Shown here: piece after piece, positions 19,948-29,757 of the stretch
How the letters are laid out: every line of letters starts with the position of its first letter
Position numbering within the stretch: the first letter of the stretch is position 1
From: a virus
Virus record (IMG/VR): IMGVR_UViG_3300006315_000018
Coordinates: 1-32,719 of that record
DNA: 32,719 bases
Direction: 5' to 3' (one strand)
Position numbers and translations under genes: made by a program
Notes under the pieces: model-generated
The model's database searches: none
The model's input: the letters and a program-made list of their open reading frames with translations, nothing else
What the model was told of the DNA's origin: nothing

Positions 19948-20166
19948 TTAAGCTCCTTTTATGTATTTAAGAATAATAGTACCTATCCAACCTAATAAGG
20001 CACCAAAGATTAGTATTACTCCAAATGCACCCTTCCATCGGTTGGCGGTGGCATTTAAATTATTTACATCTTTATTAAGATGTGAAACGTTTCGTTTTAT
20101 GTCGTTCAACTTTGTTTGTATAGTTGCGATTTGTGATATCATATGTCTGAGGTCTTTTTCGTTCAT
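19948..20166 (-). CDS. Coiled-coil membrane protein, holin-like, 72 aa
   Basis: Residues 1-44 form a coiled coil (ISQIATIQTKLNDIKRNVSHL), followed by one membrane helix (about 46-66, GAFGVILIFGALLGWIGTIIL) and a short basic tail. This form (tail-anchored haemolysin XhlA-like) is typical of phage lysis accessory proteins. Its start overlaps the stop of the 1461-aa gene (TAATG). Confidence 0.55.
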   Translation of the reverse strand: MNEKDLRHMISQIATIQTKLNDIKRNVSHLNKDVNNLNATANRWKGAFGVILIFGALLGWIGTIILKYIKGA

Positions 20167-23100
20167 TATTCGATACCAAGTCTTTCTAATTCATTAGATA
20201 TTTCAGCCCCATCTGCATCACCAAATTCTTTTAAATTACGTTCTTGTATTTCTTCTTTAGACATAATTCTAAGATGTTGATCTGTGTTTATATCTTTCAT
20301 AGCATCTTCGTATTCTTGAGTACCTTCAAAATGTGCAGCAAGACGTGCAAATAATCTTTTTATTCCAGATAATTTATCAGGGGACAATTTTTCTCCACGT
20401 AAAACTAAATCAACAAATGCTTGAGCTGATCTTTTGTCTCTTACTGCTTCCTTCATTAGTCCATAATTTCTAAGTTTTACTATTCTAAGAAGTGCTTCAC
20501 TTAAAATAAATCTTACAGATACAACCCCTCTAACTACAGCATACATTCTTGATAGTATGCCTTCTAATGTTAATCCTTTAGGCATACCTAATATTCCTCT
20601 AATTGTTTGGGCATCTTTAGAAAACATAATAGCAAATTCTGCTATATCGTCTAATGCTTGCATGTGTTCTTTATCAAATCCTAATGCTTTTGTTACATTT
20701 CTATTTTTTTTTACTATAAATTCTAGTGCTTCGGCATCCGGTGCACCTACACCCTTTTTGACTGTTGCTGTCTTTTGTAGTACCCCATCCATATAAACAA
20801 CTCTTATGTCTTCTAATATTTTTGCTTTATTAGGAAGTTTGGAATTTTTAACTGCGTTTACTAATTGTTCTGCGTTGTAAACACTTCCTCCTCTACCTTC
20901 TGTACCTGTTAAAATTTCTACAAATCTTGCTGAGTCAGCACCTTTAGTCAATTCTCCTAAAACTGTGTTTGCATATTTCGGATTTTTTTTAATAAGTTCG
21001 TTTATAGCTACATTAACATTTTTTCCTACTGTTTGCATTTCTTTTATGTGCCCTAATTTTATGTTTCTTGCTTGTGCAATTATATCTTTTCGTTTTGTTG
21101 CATAATTTATAGGGGCATCTATAAACATATTACCGCCATCATCTAATATGGTGTAACCCAATCCGCCTCCTTTTGTAGTCCACAAATCAGTATTTTTATA
21201 TTTAGTTAAACTTTCTGCTGTAAAAAAACTTTCGTCTTTTCCAGCCATATTTCTTAACCAACCTTCTCTTAGGTCATTTATAGCGTGTATGCGAAAATCA
21301 TTTTTTACTAAATCAGGCATGTTATTTTTCATTACAGGTCCATTTTTAGTTATTACAGATACTTTTTCAGGGAACATAAGATTAAAGTCTCTAGTGGCAT
21401 TTTCAAATTTTCCTTTGCCCGGTTCAATGTATTTATTAATTATTTGATCTCCGGATAATGCTTTTATTCCTCCGTTTTCTGTTTTTATAGCATGTTGACC
21501 CGTACCACGATACCACCCCGCTACTTTTTCTGTTTTGTATAAATCATTAACTAATTTAACAGATCCTCCTATTTCCTCGTTATCTAAAAAGTGCTTACCG
21601 TAAAGGTCAATTAAGGGCTTGTAAACTCTTGTAGCTTCTTCAGTAGTACCTTTTCGTGTTGCTGCTAGTAGGGCACTTAAACTTGAATGTAAATCTTGTA
21701 CTGATGTTTTTATAGGAATATTAAATCGCCCCTCATCATATCCTTTATTAACTGCAATATTTATATCTTGTTTGTATGTCTTTTTAAGTACTTCAATAGG
21801 TTCCTTACTTTTTAAGAAGCTATCAAAACCTTCTAATTTGTAATCTTTTATTATTTGTTTTAAATCATCAATAAACTTTCCAGCATTTTCCCCTTTTAAC
21901 CTGTTTTCAATAAATTCATTTATGCTAGCATTTTTTTCACCATTTAAATATACTGAAATTTTGTTTCTTATAACTTTTTTTCCACCTTTGAACCACTCTA
22001 CTCGTGGGTCCAATGCTTTTAATTCAGGAAGTATTGCGTCATATAATTCAGAAATATCTATTTTTTGTTTTTGGTTATTATAAAATACTGAAAATTTATC
22101 TGAAATTGCTTTATATGTATCATCTATAGTTTTGTGAACTTTATTTGTAAATTCAGTAGATGGTCTTGCTAAATATGTATCGGGATCAAAAAAACGTTGT
22201 TTTATATAAGCCCCATCAATTAGACTTTCTATTGCCTCTATTTTTTTAGCTCTTTCAGCAGATGTCTTAGCTATTTTTTCTAATGGGTCAAGGTCGGCTA
22301 TATCTTTTTCCATTTTTAATTTTTTAAGTCCTAATTTTACATCATCTACGCTATCTACTAATGACTTAAAATCGTCTGCTGTAGCTCCCTTTGTACCTAT
22401 TTTATTAATAGCCATGTCCATATCATCATATTTTTGATGAACTTTATGTCTTTTTATGTTTAATTTTCCTTTTATATCGTGTAGTTTATCTAAAAGATCA
22501 TTCGCAAGGTCAGGGTTATCCGACTTACTTATTTTTTGTCTTAATTTCCAAAGAGCCTTATTTATTTCTTGGTTTTTAAGTCTAAAATCGTGAAGTATCA
22601 ATTCCCCTTCTCCAGCTAGTTCTTTTTGTGATTGACCCATTAAACTTACTTCACCTTTTAAATTGGAAGCTTCAAGTGCTTTTACTCCATCAATTTGAGT
22701 TACTTGCCCTATAGTAGGTCTTATTTCTTTCCATTTAGGAAATACTTTTTGTAATCTTTCAAGTCTATCTTCTACCATTTTTGTAGCTAATGCGTATTCT
22801 TCTTGTGCTCTAACTGTTAATCGTTCATATTTTGCTGCTGATTTGTCGGCTTCTTTTACAATTGCTTTTGATAATCTTTCGTCTCTTTTCAATTGTCTTA
22901 ATTCGGCAGGGTCGACTTTTTCTTTTGTAAATAATTTTCCTTTACCCGCTTTATCAGCATGTTTTTTGAGTAGTTCAGTTGCCCTAGGTCCCCATCTTTT
23001 TGGATCAGCAACTAATATACCAGAAGCTAATTGGAAAGCAAAATCTCCCAATCCACCAGCCTCAAGCCCCACTACATCAGTCCCTATTCCATGAGCCGTA

Positions 23101-24551
23101 GCCATAGTACCTGAAATATAAGCATCTAATTTGTATGCTTTCTTAGGGTCTTTTGCAGAAGCTATAGCCATCTCTTCTATATTTTTTATTCTTCTACCCT
23201 TCCACGTTAGTTTTGGTTTTAATTCAGGTTTTATTAATCTTGTTCCAAAATAATCTACTTCACCTTTTTTATGTCTTTTAATATCTTCTTTTATTTCTTT
23301 TTTTATTTGTTTTCTTACCAATTTATCTTGTTTTATAAGTTTTTTTCCCCCCTCAACAAAAGTTTTTGTTATTGTTTTACCTATTGCGAAATATTCAGGA
23401 ATAGTTGCTCCGATTGTGCCTGCAAAGTTTACTGGTTCTGCACCTATTCTAAAATTACGTGTAAATTTTTTTACTTTTTTAGGGTCGACAGGTATTACAC
23501 CCACAAGACCATCACTCGATATATCTTCTAAGTAGTCTAGTGCACGTATTCCTACAGTACCTAGTATTAATGAAGTTTCACCTACTGATGGAAAAAGTTG
23601 CTCTGATAAATCTACGCCTTTTCCACGAAATTTATCTTTTGCTTGTTGAATTGCTTTTAAATTTCTTTCTTTTCTTACAGCATATTCCTCTTCAGTTTCT
23701 CCTTTTAATTTAGAAATACCTTTTTGTGATAAAAGAAATGCTTCATCAGCCACCCTTCCACCAGCTACCTCTGTCCAATACTTAAATCCACGAACAAGAT
23801 CAATAGCTTGAGGCACAAGTTTTTGAGTGTTGTATATTCCTTGTGTAAATGCATCACCTAACCAAGTGCTTCTAAAACTTCCCGGCTGGTATAAATAACC
23901 CCCCTTATCGTCAGGACTAAATCCTTCTTGGCTTAGTGCATAAGCTCTGTAGTTATTTGCCTGCCCACTATAAAAATTAAATGCTTCAACTTTTTCGTCA
24001 ACAGTTTTAAAATGTTCAAATTTATTACGGCTATTTTCAAAATACAATTTCTTAGCCTGTTCAAACCCCAAGTCATTTTCTTGGGCAATTTGGTTTATTT
24101 CTTGTTCCATACCATATATATTTGCTAGTTGATTACCGTCAAATTTCATTATGTCTAAACCCGTTATATCTACATCGGGTGTATATAAACCTAAGTTTAG
24201 TGTTTCACCCCCCCTTCTAGTTTTTGCATGTATTTCTCCACTATTTGTTACATACAAATCTTTTAAGTCAGGGTAGACATTTAAAGTTTTAGATACGTTT
24301 GGTGAGGTAATAACGTTAAGAGTAGTATCAGGATTGATTCCTGATTGGTAGGGGTTTGATGGATTGGAAGTAAATATGTTATTAAGAATTGTCTCTTTAA
24401 CATTTTTTCCAGTAATTATATCTTCTTGTTCTTGTTTCTGTTTTTTTTCTTCATACATTTCCCTTTGCTTTTTTTGCCAATCGAACTTCTCAGGAACATT
24501 TTGTCCTAGGATGTTTGTTTTTTGTGTATCTTGTTCTAACTCTGCTACCAT
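20166..24551 (-). CDS. Large internal virion protein, 1461 aa
   Basis: Longest gene here, last of the structural run. Polar N-terminus; amphipathic and long helical tracts follow (for example a dense helix-rich part around residues 560-760). Some mildly hydrophobic stretches occur near the C-terminus (VRGVVSVRFILSEALLRIV). The size and place after other virion proteins and before lysis genes fit the DNA-ejection protein class such as T7 gp16. I see no convincing lytic transglycosylase motif, so a peptidoglycan-cleaving role cannot be claimed. Confidence 0.6.
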   Translation of the reverse strand: MVAELEQDTQKTNILGQNVPEKFDWQKKQREMYEEKKQKQEQEDIITGKNVKETILNNIFTSNPSNPYQSGINPDTTLNVITSPNVSKTLNVYPDLKDLYVTNSGEIHAKTRRGGETLNLGLYTPDVDITGLDIMKFDGNQLANIYGMEQEINQIAQENDLGFEQAKKLYFENSRNKFEHFKTVDEKVEAFNFYSGQANNYRAYALSQEGFSPDDKGGYLYQPGSFRSTWLGDAFTQGIYNTQKLVPQAIDLVRGFKYWTEVAGGRVADEAFLLSQKGISKLKGETEEEYAVRKERNLKAIQQAKDKFRGKGVDLSEQLFPSVGETSLILGTVGIRALDYLEDISSDGLVGVIPVDPKKVKKFTRNFRIGAEPVNFAGTIGATIPEYFAIGKTITKTFVEGGKKLIKQDKLVRKQIKKEIKEDIKRHKKGEVDYFGTRLIKPELKPKLTWKGRRIKNIEEMAIASAKDPKKAYKLDAYISGTMATAHGIGTDVVGLEAGGLGDFAFQLASGILVADPKRWGPRATELLKKHADKAGKGKLFTKEKVDPAELRQLKRDERLSKAIVKEADKSAAKYERLTVRAQEEYALATKMVEDRLERLQKVFPKWKEIRPTIGQVTQIDGVKALEASNLKGEVSLMGQSQKELAGEGELILHDFRLKNQEINKALWKLRQKISKSDNPDLANDLLDKLHDIKGKLNIKRHKVHQKYDDMDMAINKIGTKGATADDFKSLVDSVDDVKLGLKKLKMEKDIADLDPLEKIAKTSAERAKKIEAIESLIDGAYIKQRFFDPDTYLARPSTEFTNKVHKTIDDTYKAISDKFSVFYNNQKQKIDISELYDAILPELKALDPRVEWFKGGKKVIRNKISVYLNGEKNASINEFIENRLKGENAGKFIDDLKQIIKDYKLEGFDSFLKSKEPIEVLKKTYKQDINIAVNKGYDEGRFNIPIKTSVQDLHSSLSALLAATRKGTTEEATRVYKPLIDLYGKHFLDNEEIGGSVKLVNDLYKTEKVAGWYRGTGQHAIKTENGGIKALSGDQIINKYIEPGKGKFENATRDFNLMFPEKVSVITKNGPVMKNNMPDLVKNDFRIHAINDLREGWLRNMAGKDESFFTAESLTKYKNTDLWTTKGGGLGYTILDDGGNMFIDAPINYATKRKDIIAQARNIKLGHIKEMQTVGKNVNVAINELIKKNPKYANTVLGELTKGADSARFVEILTGTEGRGGSVYNAEQLVNAVKNSKLPNKAKILEDIRVVYMDGVLQKTATVKKGVGAPDAEALEFIVKKNRNVTKALGFDKEHMQALDDIAEFAIMFSKDAQTIRGILGMPKGLTLEGILSRMYAVVRGVVSVRFILSEALLRIVKLRNYGLMKEAVRDKRSAQAFVDLVLRGEKLSPDKLSGIKRLFARLAAHFEGTQEYEDAMKDINTDQHLRIMSKEEIQERNLKEFGDADGAEISNELERLGIE

Positions 24552-24553
24552 TA

Positions 24554-26287
24554 TTATAAATCTCTTTGTTGGTTGAATAAAATTGAATTTGTGCTAGGCA
24601 TATCTCTTCTAGGGTCATACTTTTCTACTTGGTCTATAGTGTATGTGTTTGGTTTTAGTACTCCCTCGTGACCTGTAGCGTAGTAGTGTGCACGAAGAAG
24701 ATTACCTCTCTCTCGCCCAACTTTATTAGCAAAACCTGCATATAAACTGTGTGTTCCTTTGCCTCCAAAATTTTCGCTTGCTTTCATATAATACATATAT
24801 TTTCGTTCTTCTTCTTTTACGGCTAGTCTTACTAGTTTTTCATTTATTTCAGATTTTGTAGCTAAAGGAGCATTAAAATCTCCTACTTGTTTTAATGCAT
24901 AAGCAAAATCTTTATCAGATAAACTTTTAGCATCACCTCCATTATTTGCAAGAGCAATAGTATATGCTAAATCAATACGTATGGCATCCATAGTTGCTCT
25001 TTTTGATAGAACACCCTTAGATGCTCCTTCTTGCACATTTTTAATTAATCTTTGTGCTTCTCTATGCCATTTATAATCTTGGTCAGTTTCAGTAATTTCT
25101 CTTTGTAAACCTGCATATTTGGTTAATACTGTACCAACATTAGGTACTATACCCCCTCTACCAATAAGTGAAGTAACAAATCCTTCAGCGAATCCTACAG
25201 CACCCGGAATAACACTAGGGTCTTTTAAAACATTTAAGTAAGCATCCGTTTTTTTTATTATCTCATCACTTGCTTCGTGAGCAGCTGTAAATTCTGCACG
25301 TTTATTTTCATCACCACTCAATGATCGTTCTTTAAATATTTTTCTACCTCCTATAACTTCTGTATATTCAGAAGGTGCAGGTGGATGATCTACGAGTATG
25401 TTATCAATTATTTGATAATCCGAGAAGTCAGGGTGCACATGTTTTGCTCTAAATCCTACTTTATTGTAACCTTCTTTTTCATCTTCTAATACATAATTTG
25501 CGTATGTCATTTGATTGTCGTGACTTGCAAGTATTTGTTTTCCCCTACCCGTTTTCCAAAGAGGGTACTTGTCATAAAAATCTTGGTCTTTTTTATCAGG
25601 TTTTCCGCTGTCGTGAGTAGTAGTTTTAGTAATTTCAATATTTTTTCCATCAGAACTTGTGTTAATTTGTAAAGATGGTTTTACCTCACTTTTTAAACTA
25701 TCTACATAGTCTGCGTATTCGGTTGGGGTAGTTATACTTGATATAATTGCTTTACCTACCCATGGTAATGACAAAAAGTCTTTATTTGCAAATAGTGGTG
25801 GGAGTTTATCTAAAGGTAAACTTATGATACCATCCTTACCCGTTTTATCTTTTGCAAATCTATGTAAATTTGTTGTAAAATAACTGGCTGTTGTTTGTGC
25901 AATTTCACCTTTTGGGTTACCATAACTATCTGTTAACATAATGGCTTGCTTATAATTATCATCAGCGTTTATTAAATTATTTATGTTTTGAAAAGCGTAT
26001 GGCGAAGTGTCCATTGTACCACTAAAATCTTTTGGAACTCTTGAGGTGTAGTTACCGCCTAATGGGAATACATCAAAGTTTTTATCGCCTGCACCTTCAA
26101 CTTCTCTTCTTAATTTTTTTATATCCCAGCCAGTTTTCTCTAAATTTTCTTTTGCTTGTTTAATTTGTAATCCTGCTAATTCAAACTCAGGACTTTCTTC
26201 ATAGGCTTCTTTTTCCCATTTACGTTCTTGTTTTTGTCGTAAAGCTGTTACTGCACCTTTTCCAAAGGCTAATCCAAATGATACCAT
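24554..26287 (-). CDS. Internal virion / structural protein, 577 aa
   Basis: Starts MVSFGLAFGKGAVTALRQKQERKW, a small hydrophobic then basic N-terminus. Mostly soluble, with helical segments (LQIKQAKENLEKTGWDIKKL) and a C-terminal region containing KYMYYMKASENFGGKG. Lies between the 1461-aa and 190-aa genes, as the middle core protein (T7 gp15-like position). No named domain is recognised; the role is inferred from order and size. Confidence 0.5.
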   Translation of the reverse strand: MVSFGLAFGKGAVTALRQKQERKWEKEAYEESPEFELAGLQIKQAKENLEKTGWDIKKLRREVEGAGDKNFDVFPLGGNYTSRVPKDFSGTMDTSPYAFQNINNLINADDNYKQAIMLTDSYGNPKGEIAQTTASYFTTNLHRFAKDKTGKDGIISLPLDKLPPLFANKDFLSLPWVGKAIISSITTPTEYADYVDSLKSEVKPSLQINTSSDGKNIEITKTTTHDSGKPDKKDQDFYDKYPLWKTGRGKQILASHDNQMTYANYVLEDEKEGYNKVGFRAKHVHPDFSDYQIIDNILVDHPPAPSEYTEVIGGRKIFKERSLSGDENKRAEFTAAHEASDEIIKKTDAYLNVLKDPSVIPGAVGFAEGFVTSLIGRGGIVPNVGTVLTKYAGLQREITETDQDYKWHREAQRLIKNVQEGASKGVLSKRATMDAIRIDLAYTIALANNGGDAKSLSDKDFAYALKQVGDFNAPLATKSEINEKLVRLAVKEEERKYMYYMKASENFGGKGTHSLYAGFANKVGRERGNLLRAHYYATGHEGVLKPNTYTIDQVEKYDPRRDMPSTNSILFNQQRDL

Positions 26288-26288
26288 T

Positions 26289-26861
26289 TTATTCTACTCC
26301 CCTTTCATTTTTTAAATCCATAAATGCTTGAACTTTTTCAGGCATTTTTTCTGGTTCTACTTCACCTTCTAATTCCCTTGATTGTTTTTGCAATTTTTCA
26401 GGTTCAGTAGGTGATACTTCGTTCATCATATTAAATACTGGTTTCTTCATTGGTTGTGGACCACTAAATAACAGTGGTGCAATACCTTGATCCCTTGCCA
26501 TACCCATTAAAAAGAAAAATATGTATGGTTGTATAATTTCTGCAAGATCAGCTGTAATCATACCTTCCATAAACATAGTAAATACCAATGTTTTTGTCAT
26601 CGCTTCAACTGCTACTCCACTTGCAAGTAGTTCAATTGTACGTTTATATGTGTCTTCATCGTTTGTTAATCTGTTTATCGCAAAATCAATTGCTTCTTGG
26701 GGTGCTTCTATTGTTGCCGGCTTTTCCCAATTCCATTTGCCCGGCTCATCTGTTAGTGATTGCCCCGGTATTGCTCTATCTACAGGATCTACACCAGCTG
26801 TTGGGTCAGTTGATGCCACGTTTCCTGCTTCTAGTGTTGGGTCATTTTGTTTTATTGCCAT
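26289..26861 (-). CDS. Virion-associated protein with hydrophobic centre, 190 aa
   Basis: Polar Pro/Asp-rich N-terminus with PGQSLTDEPGKWNWEKP, then a helical domain with a long hydrophobic, Met-rich tract (MTKTLVFTMFMEGMITADLAE, then IIQPYIFFFLMGMA, about 88-125), and a polar Glu/Pro-rich tail. It could insert in the membrane during DNA entry. I recall similar proteins in marine phage structural operons but cannot assign a family. Confidence 0.5.
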   Translation of the reverse strand: MAIKQNDPTLEAGNVASTDPTAGVDPVDRAIPGQSLTDEPGKWNWEKPATIEAPQEAIDFAINRLTNDEDTYKRTIELLASGVAVEAMTKTLVFTMFMEGMITADLAEIIQPYIFFFLMGMARDQGIAPLLFSGPQPMKKPVFNMMNEVSPTEPEKLQKQSRELEGEVEPEKMPEKVQAFMDLKNERGVE

Positions 26862-26875
26862 TGGTTTTTCCTTTT

Positions 26876-27814
26876 CTATGCGTATTGTCTAATATATGAT
26901 GTATTAATTGCATCGTTTAATATGTTTGTTGCTGCTCCAAAATTGCTTGTACCTGCAGCATATTGAAAATATGGTTTAAAGTTTGGTGGTACATAAGATG
27001 GATTACCTTGATTAGCTCTAATTGCATACATAGGTGTTGATGACGCAGAAAATTGTGTCTGTCCTCCACCAAATCTTTCAAACATTTGTTGACTCATTGC
27101 CATATAATTGTCGTAGTAATTTTGTTGTTGTTCTAATGCTGCTTCTCGTTGGCTGTATGCCATTGCAGTTTGTCCTTGAGCCATTTTCTTAGCTGTCTTA
27201 ACTCCAGATGTTGCTAAACCTTTAGGGTCAAAGAAACTTTTAAAGCCCCCTTTTTGCGTTGCAGTTTCTGCAAAACGTGTAGGTACACTTCTCAATGCCC
27301 CTCCCGGTGTAGTTTTCATAACTGCCAGTTGGTTTGACATTAATGAGGGTGCTTGGGTAAAAACATTTGAAGGCATTAAACCAGATCCTTGGGTTGCTAC
27401 TCTTCCCGCTTCCCAAAATGATGTAGTTCCTGCTGCTGCCCCAGTTCCTGCGGCTCCAGCTACTGCCCCAAGTCCACCTTGTAAAGCAGAACCTGATACA
27501 TTAGCTGCTGCTGTCATTATAGGAGATGCTGCAGTTGACGTTCCTAATGCTAAACTTTGTGCAGTTGAACCAGCAAAACTTTGAGCTGCTCCACTTCCTG
27601 CCGCTGCAGTTGCTTTTGTTATTCCTAATGCTGCCTTGTTAAATAAAAATTGACCTGCTTGATAACCACCATAAACCATCATCGCTAATGATGCCATTGC
27701 TAGTGGGTCACCCTTTAGGGCACCTTTAACTGTTCCAATTGCACCTTTTACAACTTTTTTTGCAACTCGAACTATCTTTTTAAATATTTTTCCTATTCCA
27801 CTAAAAAATCCCAT
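26876..27814 (-). CDS. Ala/Gly-rich internal virion protein, 312 aa (T7 gp14-like position)
   Basis: Start at ATG 27814 with GGGGAAA upstream; a longer frame would run into the preceding gene. The N-terminus is a basic amphipathic helix (GKIFKKIVRVAKKVVKGAIG), then a possible membrane segment (LAMASLAMMVYGGYQAGQFLF, in parts), then a long Ala/Gly/Ser-rich region and a Gln-rich end. The layout suits a small ejection protein that inserts in the host envelope. Role inferred. Confidence 0.55.
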   Translation of the reverse strand: MGFFSGIGKIFKKIVRVAKKVVKGAIGTVKGALKGDPLAMASLAMMVYGGYQAGQFLFNKAALGITKATAAAGSGAAQSFAGSTAQSLALGTSTAASPIMTAAANVSGSALQGGLGAVAGAAGTGAAAGTTSFWEAGRVATQGSGLMPSNVFTQAPSLMSNQLAVMKTTPGGALRSVPTRFAETATQKGGFKSFFDPKGLATSGVKTAKKMAQGQTAMAYSQREAALEQQQNYYDNYMAMSQQMFERFGGGQTQFSASSTPMYAIRANQGNPSYVPPNFKPYFQYAAGTSNFGAATNILNDAINTSYIRQYA

Positions 27815-27825
27815 AATTGTTTCCC

Positions 27826-29757
27826 CTATTTTGTTAATACTGCTTCTAATCTGTCTGAAATTGTTCCCATTGCCCATTGACCTAATGATGCAACAACAGA
27901 GTCTTTATATTGCTCTTCATACATTTCTTTTTGAAAATCTTTATTCATTGCAGCAACTGCAGCAGAATGTGCTCTTTGATATGAGTTTTCTGCACTTGTC
28001 ATTGACCATTGTGCTTCATCACGATAACGTTGCCATAAATTTGCCATTTGTGTTTGTGATACGTTTAATAAATTAGCTGCATTAAATTGGCTTGTACTAT
28101 TAATACCAACATTATTTGCTGTGTTAATTGACCTTCTCCATTGGGCATTACTTTGATCAATTATCATTGACATATTGGCATTAAATTTTTCTCGACTGTC
28201 TTCTTGTGTTCTGTTAAATTTATCTATTGCAGATGTTTGTTCAACATTAAAATTTGACATTGCATCTGCTCGTCTTGCATTATATTCTGATACATCAGAA
28301 CCTAACTCTGCAAAAAATTGGTCTTGTTGTTGTTGTGATTTTGCATTAAATTGTTGTCTTGCATTTTCTGCAGCTTCGTAATTAAAAAGTCGTTGCATTT
28401 TTGCTTGTTGGTTTACAGTCTGTGCTTGTTGTAAATTACTTAAATTTGCCATATCCATCTGTAAAAAGGACTGTGCATTTTGTTTTGCAGATTGTACTCT
28501 TGTGTCTAAGTTTCTTACATCCATTGATGCGAATGTTGCTGCATTTGCCATTGCTGTTTGTTGAGCATTGTTTAAATTTGATAAGTTCATATTTTGAGTT
28601 AACTTTGCATTTTCTAATACAACTTGTTGTTGATTATTTAAATCCATATTGTTAACTTCTGTAATTCGTGCTGCATTTAATACACGAGATTGTTGTTCAT
28701 TTGTTAATTCTTGTCCTTGTATTCTGGCACGTATTTCTGCATTTAATACTGCTGCTTGTTGTTTGTTTGAAAGATTTTGTCCTGCAAATTTTTCGTATAC
28801 TTTTGCATCTTGTACTGCAATTGCTACAGAAGATTCCAGTGCTGCTTGGTATATTGCTTGTGCTGCATAACTGCTTCTGCCAAGTCCACGAGCATTAACT
28901 GCAGCATTTGCTGCCCTTACTGCTCCTGCCATAAATGATGGAATGTTTTCGTCTTCAAATTGTGTCGATAGTTTTTGTAGCTGACCCTGAACGGTTGCTA
29001 GCGAATCCACATCTGATGTTTCTGCAGTTACCTGCTCGGCTGATACACCTAAATCAGATAATTTTGTAGCAGTTAACAACTCACCTGTAGCTTTCATATC
29101 GGCAAGTTTAGTGCTATCTAATGCTCTAGTTGCAGCGATTGCTTGTGCTGCTGATCCTGTTGCAGCTGTTGCTTGTGCATCTGTTGATACTGTTCCCTGC
29201 GGTTCAGTCATTTGTGCTGCTGTTGATACTGTCCCAGCCTGTCCTGTCATTTCTGCCAGTGTTTTTGCACTAGCACCTTCAATTGGAATTTCCGCAGCTA
29301 CTCCTGCTGCAGTTTTTGTTGGGTCAGCAACTGTTTGAGCTACTCCTGTTTGTGCCGCTGCTTGTGTTGGAACTGTCCCTAATGTTGGGGTTGCAAGTAA
29401 TTCAGGAGTTGCTTCTTGTATAGGTGTATAAGATAAATCAGTTCCTGTAGGTAATTCTGGAGCTTGAGTTAGACCTGCTTGTTTTTCAACTTGAGCTAAA
29501 GTGTCTTCTGCTCGTCCTTCTACAGAACCACCTGTTTGTTTTTTTTGTATTTTTCCGCCCTCTTTGGCTTTTTCAACGTCTACATATTCTTCGTATTTTT
29601 TGATTAACCCACCTATTTCAGGATGTCGTTCTAAGTAAGGTCCATCAGTTAATAGTGTTTGTAATTTTTTAACGTCACCCTTAACGAATAGACGTTCTAA
29701 CATAGGGTCTATCATTTTTAGGTCTTTTTGTAATTGTCTTGCGTCTCTATCGTCCAT
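27826..29757 (-). CDS. Virion protein with six 22-residue repeats, 643 aa
   Basis: The ATG at 29757 follows GGAGGAAAA at ideal spacing, preferable to the ATG 18 bp upstream. N-terminal globular or helical part (1-65), low-complexity Ala/Thr/Gln/Gly region (about 95-215) with a GTVSTxAQ unit seen twice, then from residue 329 six tandem units of exactly 22 residues, consensus L-[STN]-N-x-Q-Q-x4-N-A. A C-terminal Asn/Gln/Ala-rich helical part follows. Probably a fibrous core or tail component. No named domain is recognised. Confidence 0.6.
   Translation of the reverse strand: MDDRDARQLQKDLKMIDPMLERLFVKGDVKKLQTLLTDGPYLERHPEIGGLIKKYEEYVDVEKAKEGGKIQKKQTGGSVEGRAEDTLAQVEKQAGLTQAPELPTGTDLSYTPIQEATPELLATPTLGTVPTQAAAQTGVAQTVADPTKTAAGVAAEIPIEGASAKTLAEMTGQAGTVSTAAQMTEPQGTVSTDAQATAATGSAAQAIAATRALDSTKLADMKATGELLTATKLSDLGVSAEQVTAETSDVDSLATVQGQLQKLSTQFEDENIPSFMAGAVRAANAAVNARGLGRSSYAAQAIYQAALESSVAIAVQDAKVYEKFAGQNLSNKQQAAVLNAEIRARIQGQELTNEQQSRVLNAARITEVNNMDLNNQQQVVLENAKLTQNMNLSNLNNAQQTAMANAATFASMDVRNLDTRVQSAKQNAQSFLQMDMANLSNLQQAQTVNQQAKMQRLFNYEAAENARQQFNAKSQQQQDQFFAELGSDVSEYNARRADAMSNFNVEQTSAIDKFNRTQEDSREKFNANMSMIIDQSNAQWRRSINTANNVGINSTSQFNAANLLNVSQTQMANLWQRYRDEAQWSMTSAENSYQRAHSAAVAAMNKDFQKEMYEEQYKDSVVASLGQWAMGTISDRLEAVLTK
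28378..28773 (-). repeat. Six tandem 66-bp coding repeats (22 residues each)
   Basis: Leu at residues 329, 351, 373, 395, 417 and 439 starts each unit. Asn at unit position 11 is kept in all six and Ala at position 12 in five. The DNA has diverged, so the repeats are seen at protein level. A 22-residue period equals two 11-residue helical units, as in right-handed coiled coils or amphipathic lipid-binding helices. Confidence 0.8.

Noticed and set aside
20166-24551. Lytic transglycosylase in the 1461-aa virion protein
   Set aside because: No ES...GxxGLMQ-type motif could be found by reading the sequence.
28378-28773. CRISPR-like array
   Set aside because: The regular 66-bp period is a protein-level coding repeat with diverged DNA and no constant repeat/spacer division.
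26521-29338. Rightward hydrophobic frames over the structural genes
   Set aside because: They are antisense shadows of Ala/Gln/Asn-rich leftward genes, without ribosome sites or family-like patterns.
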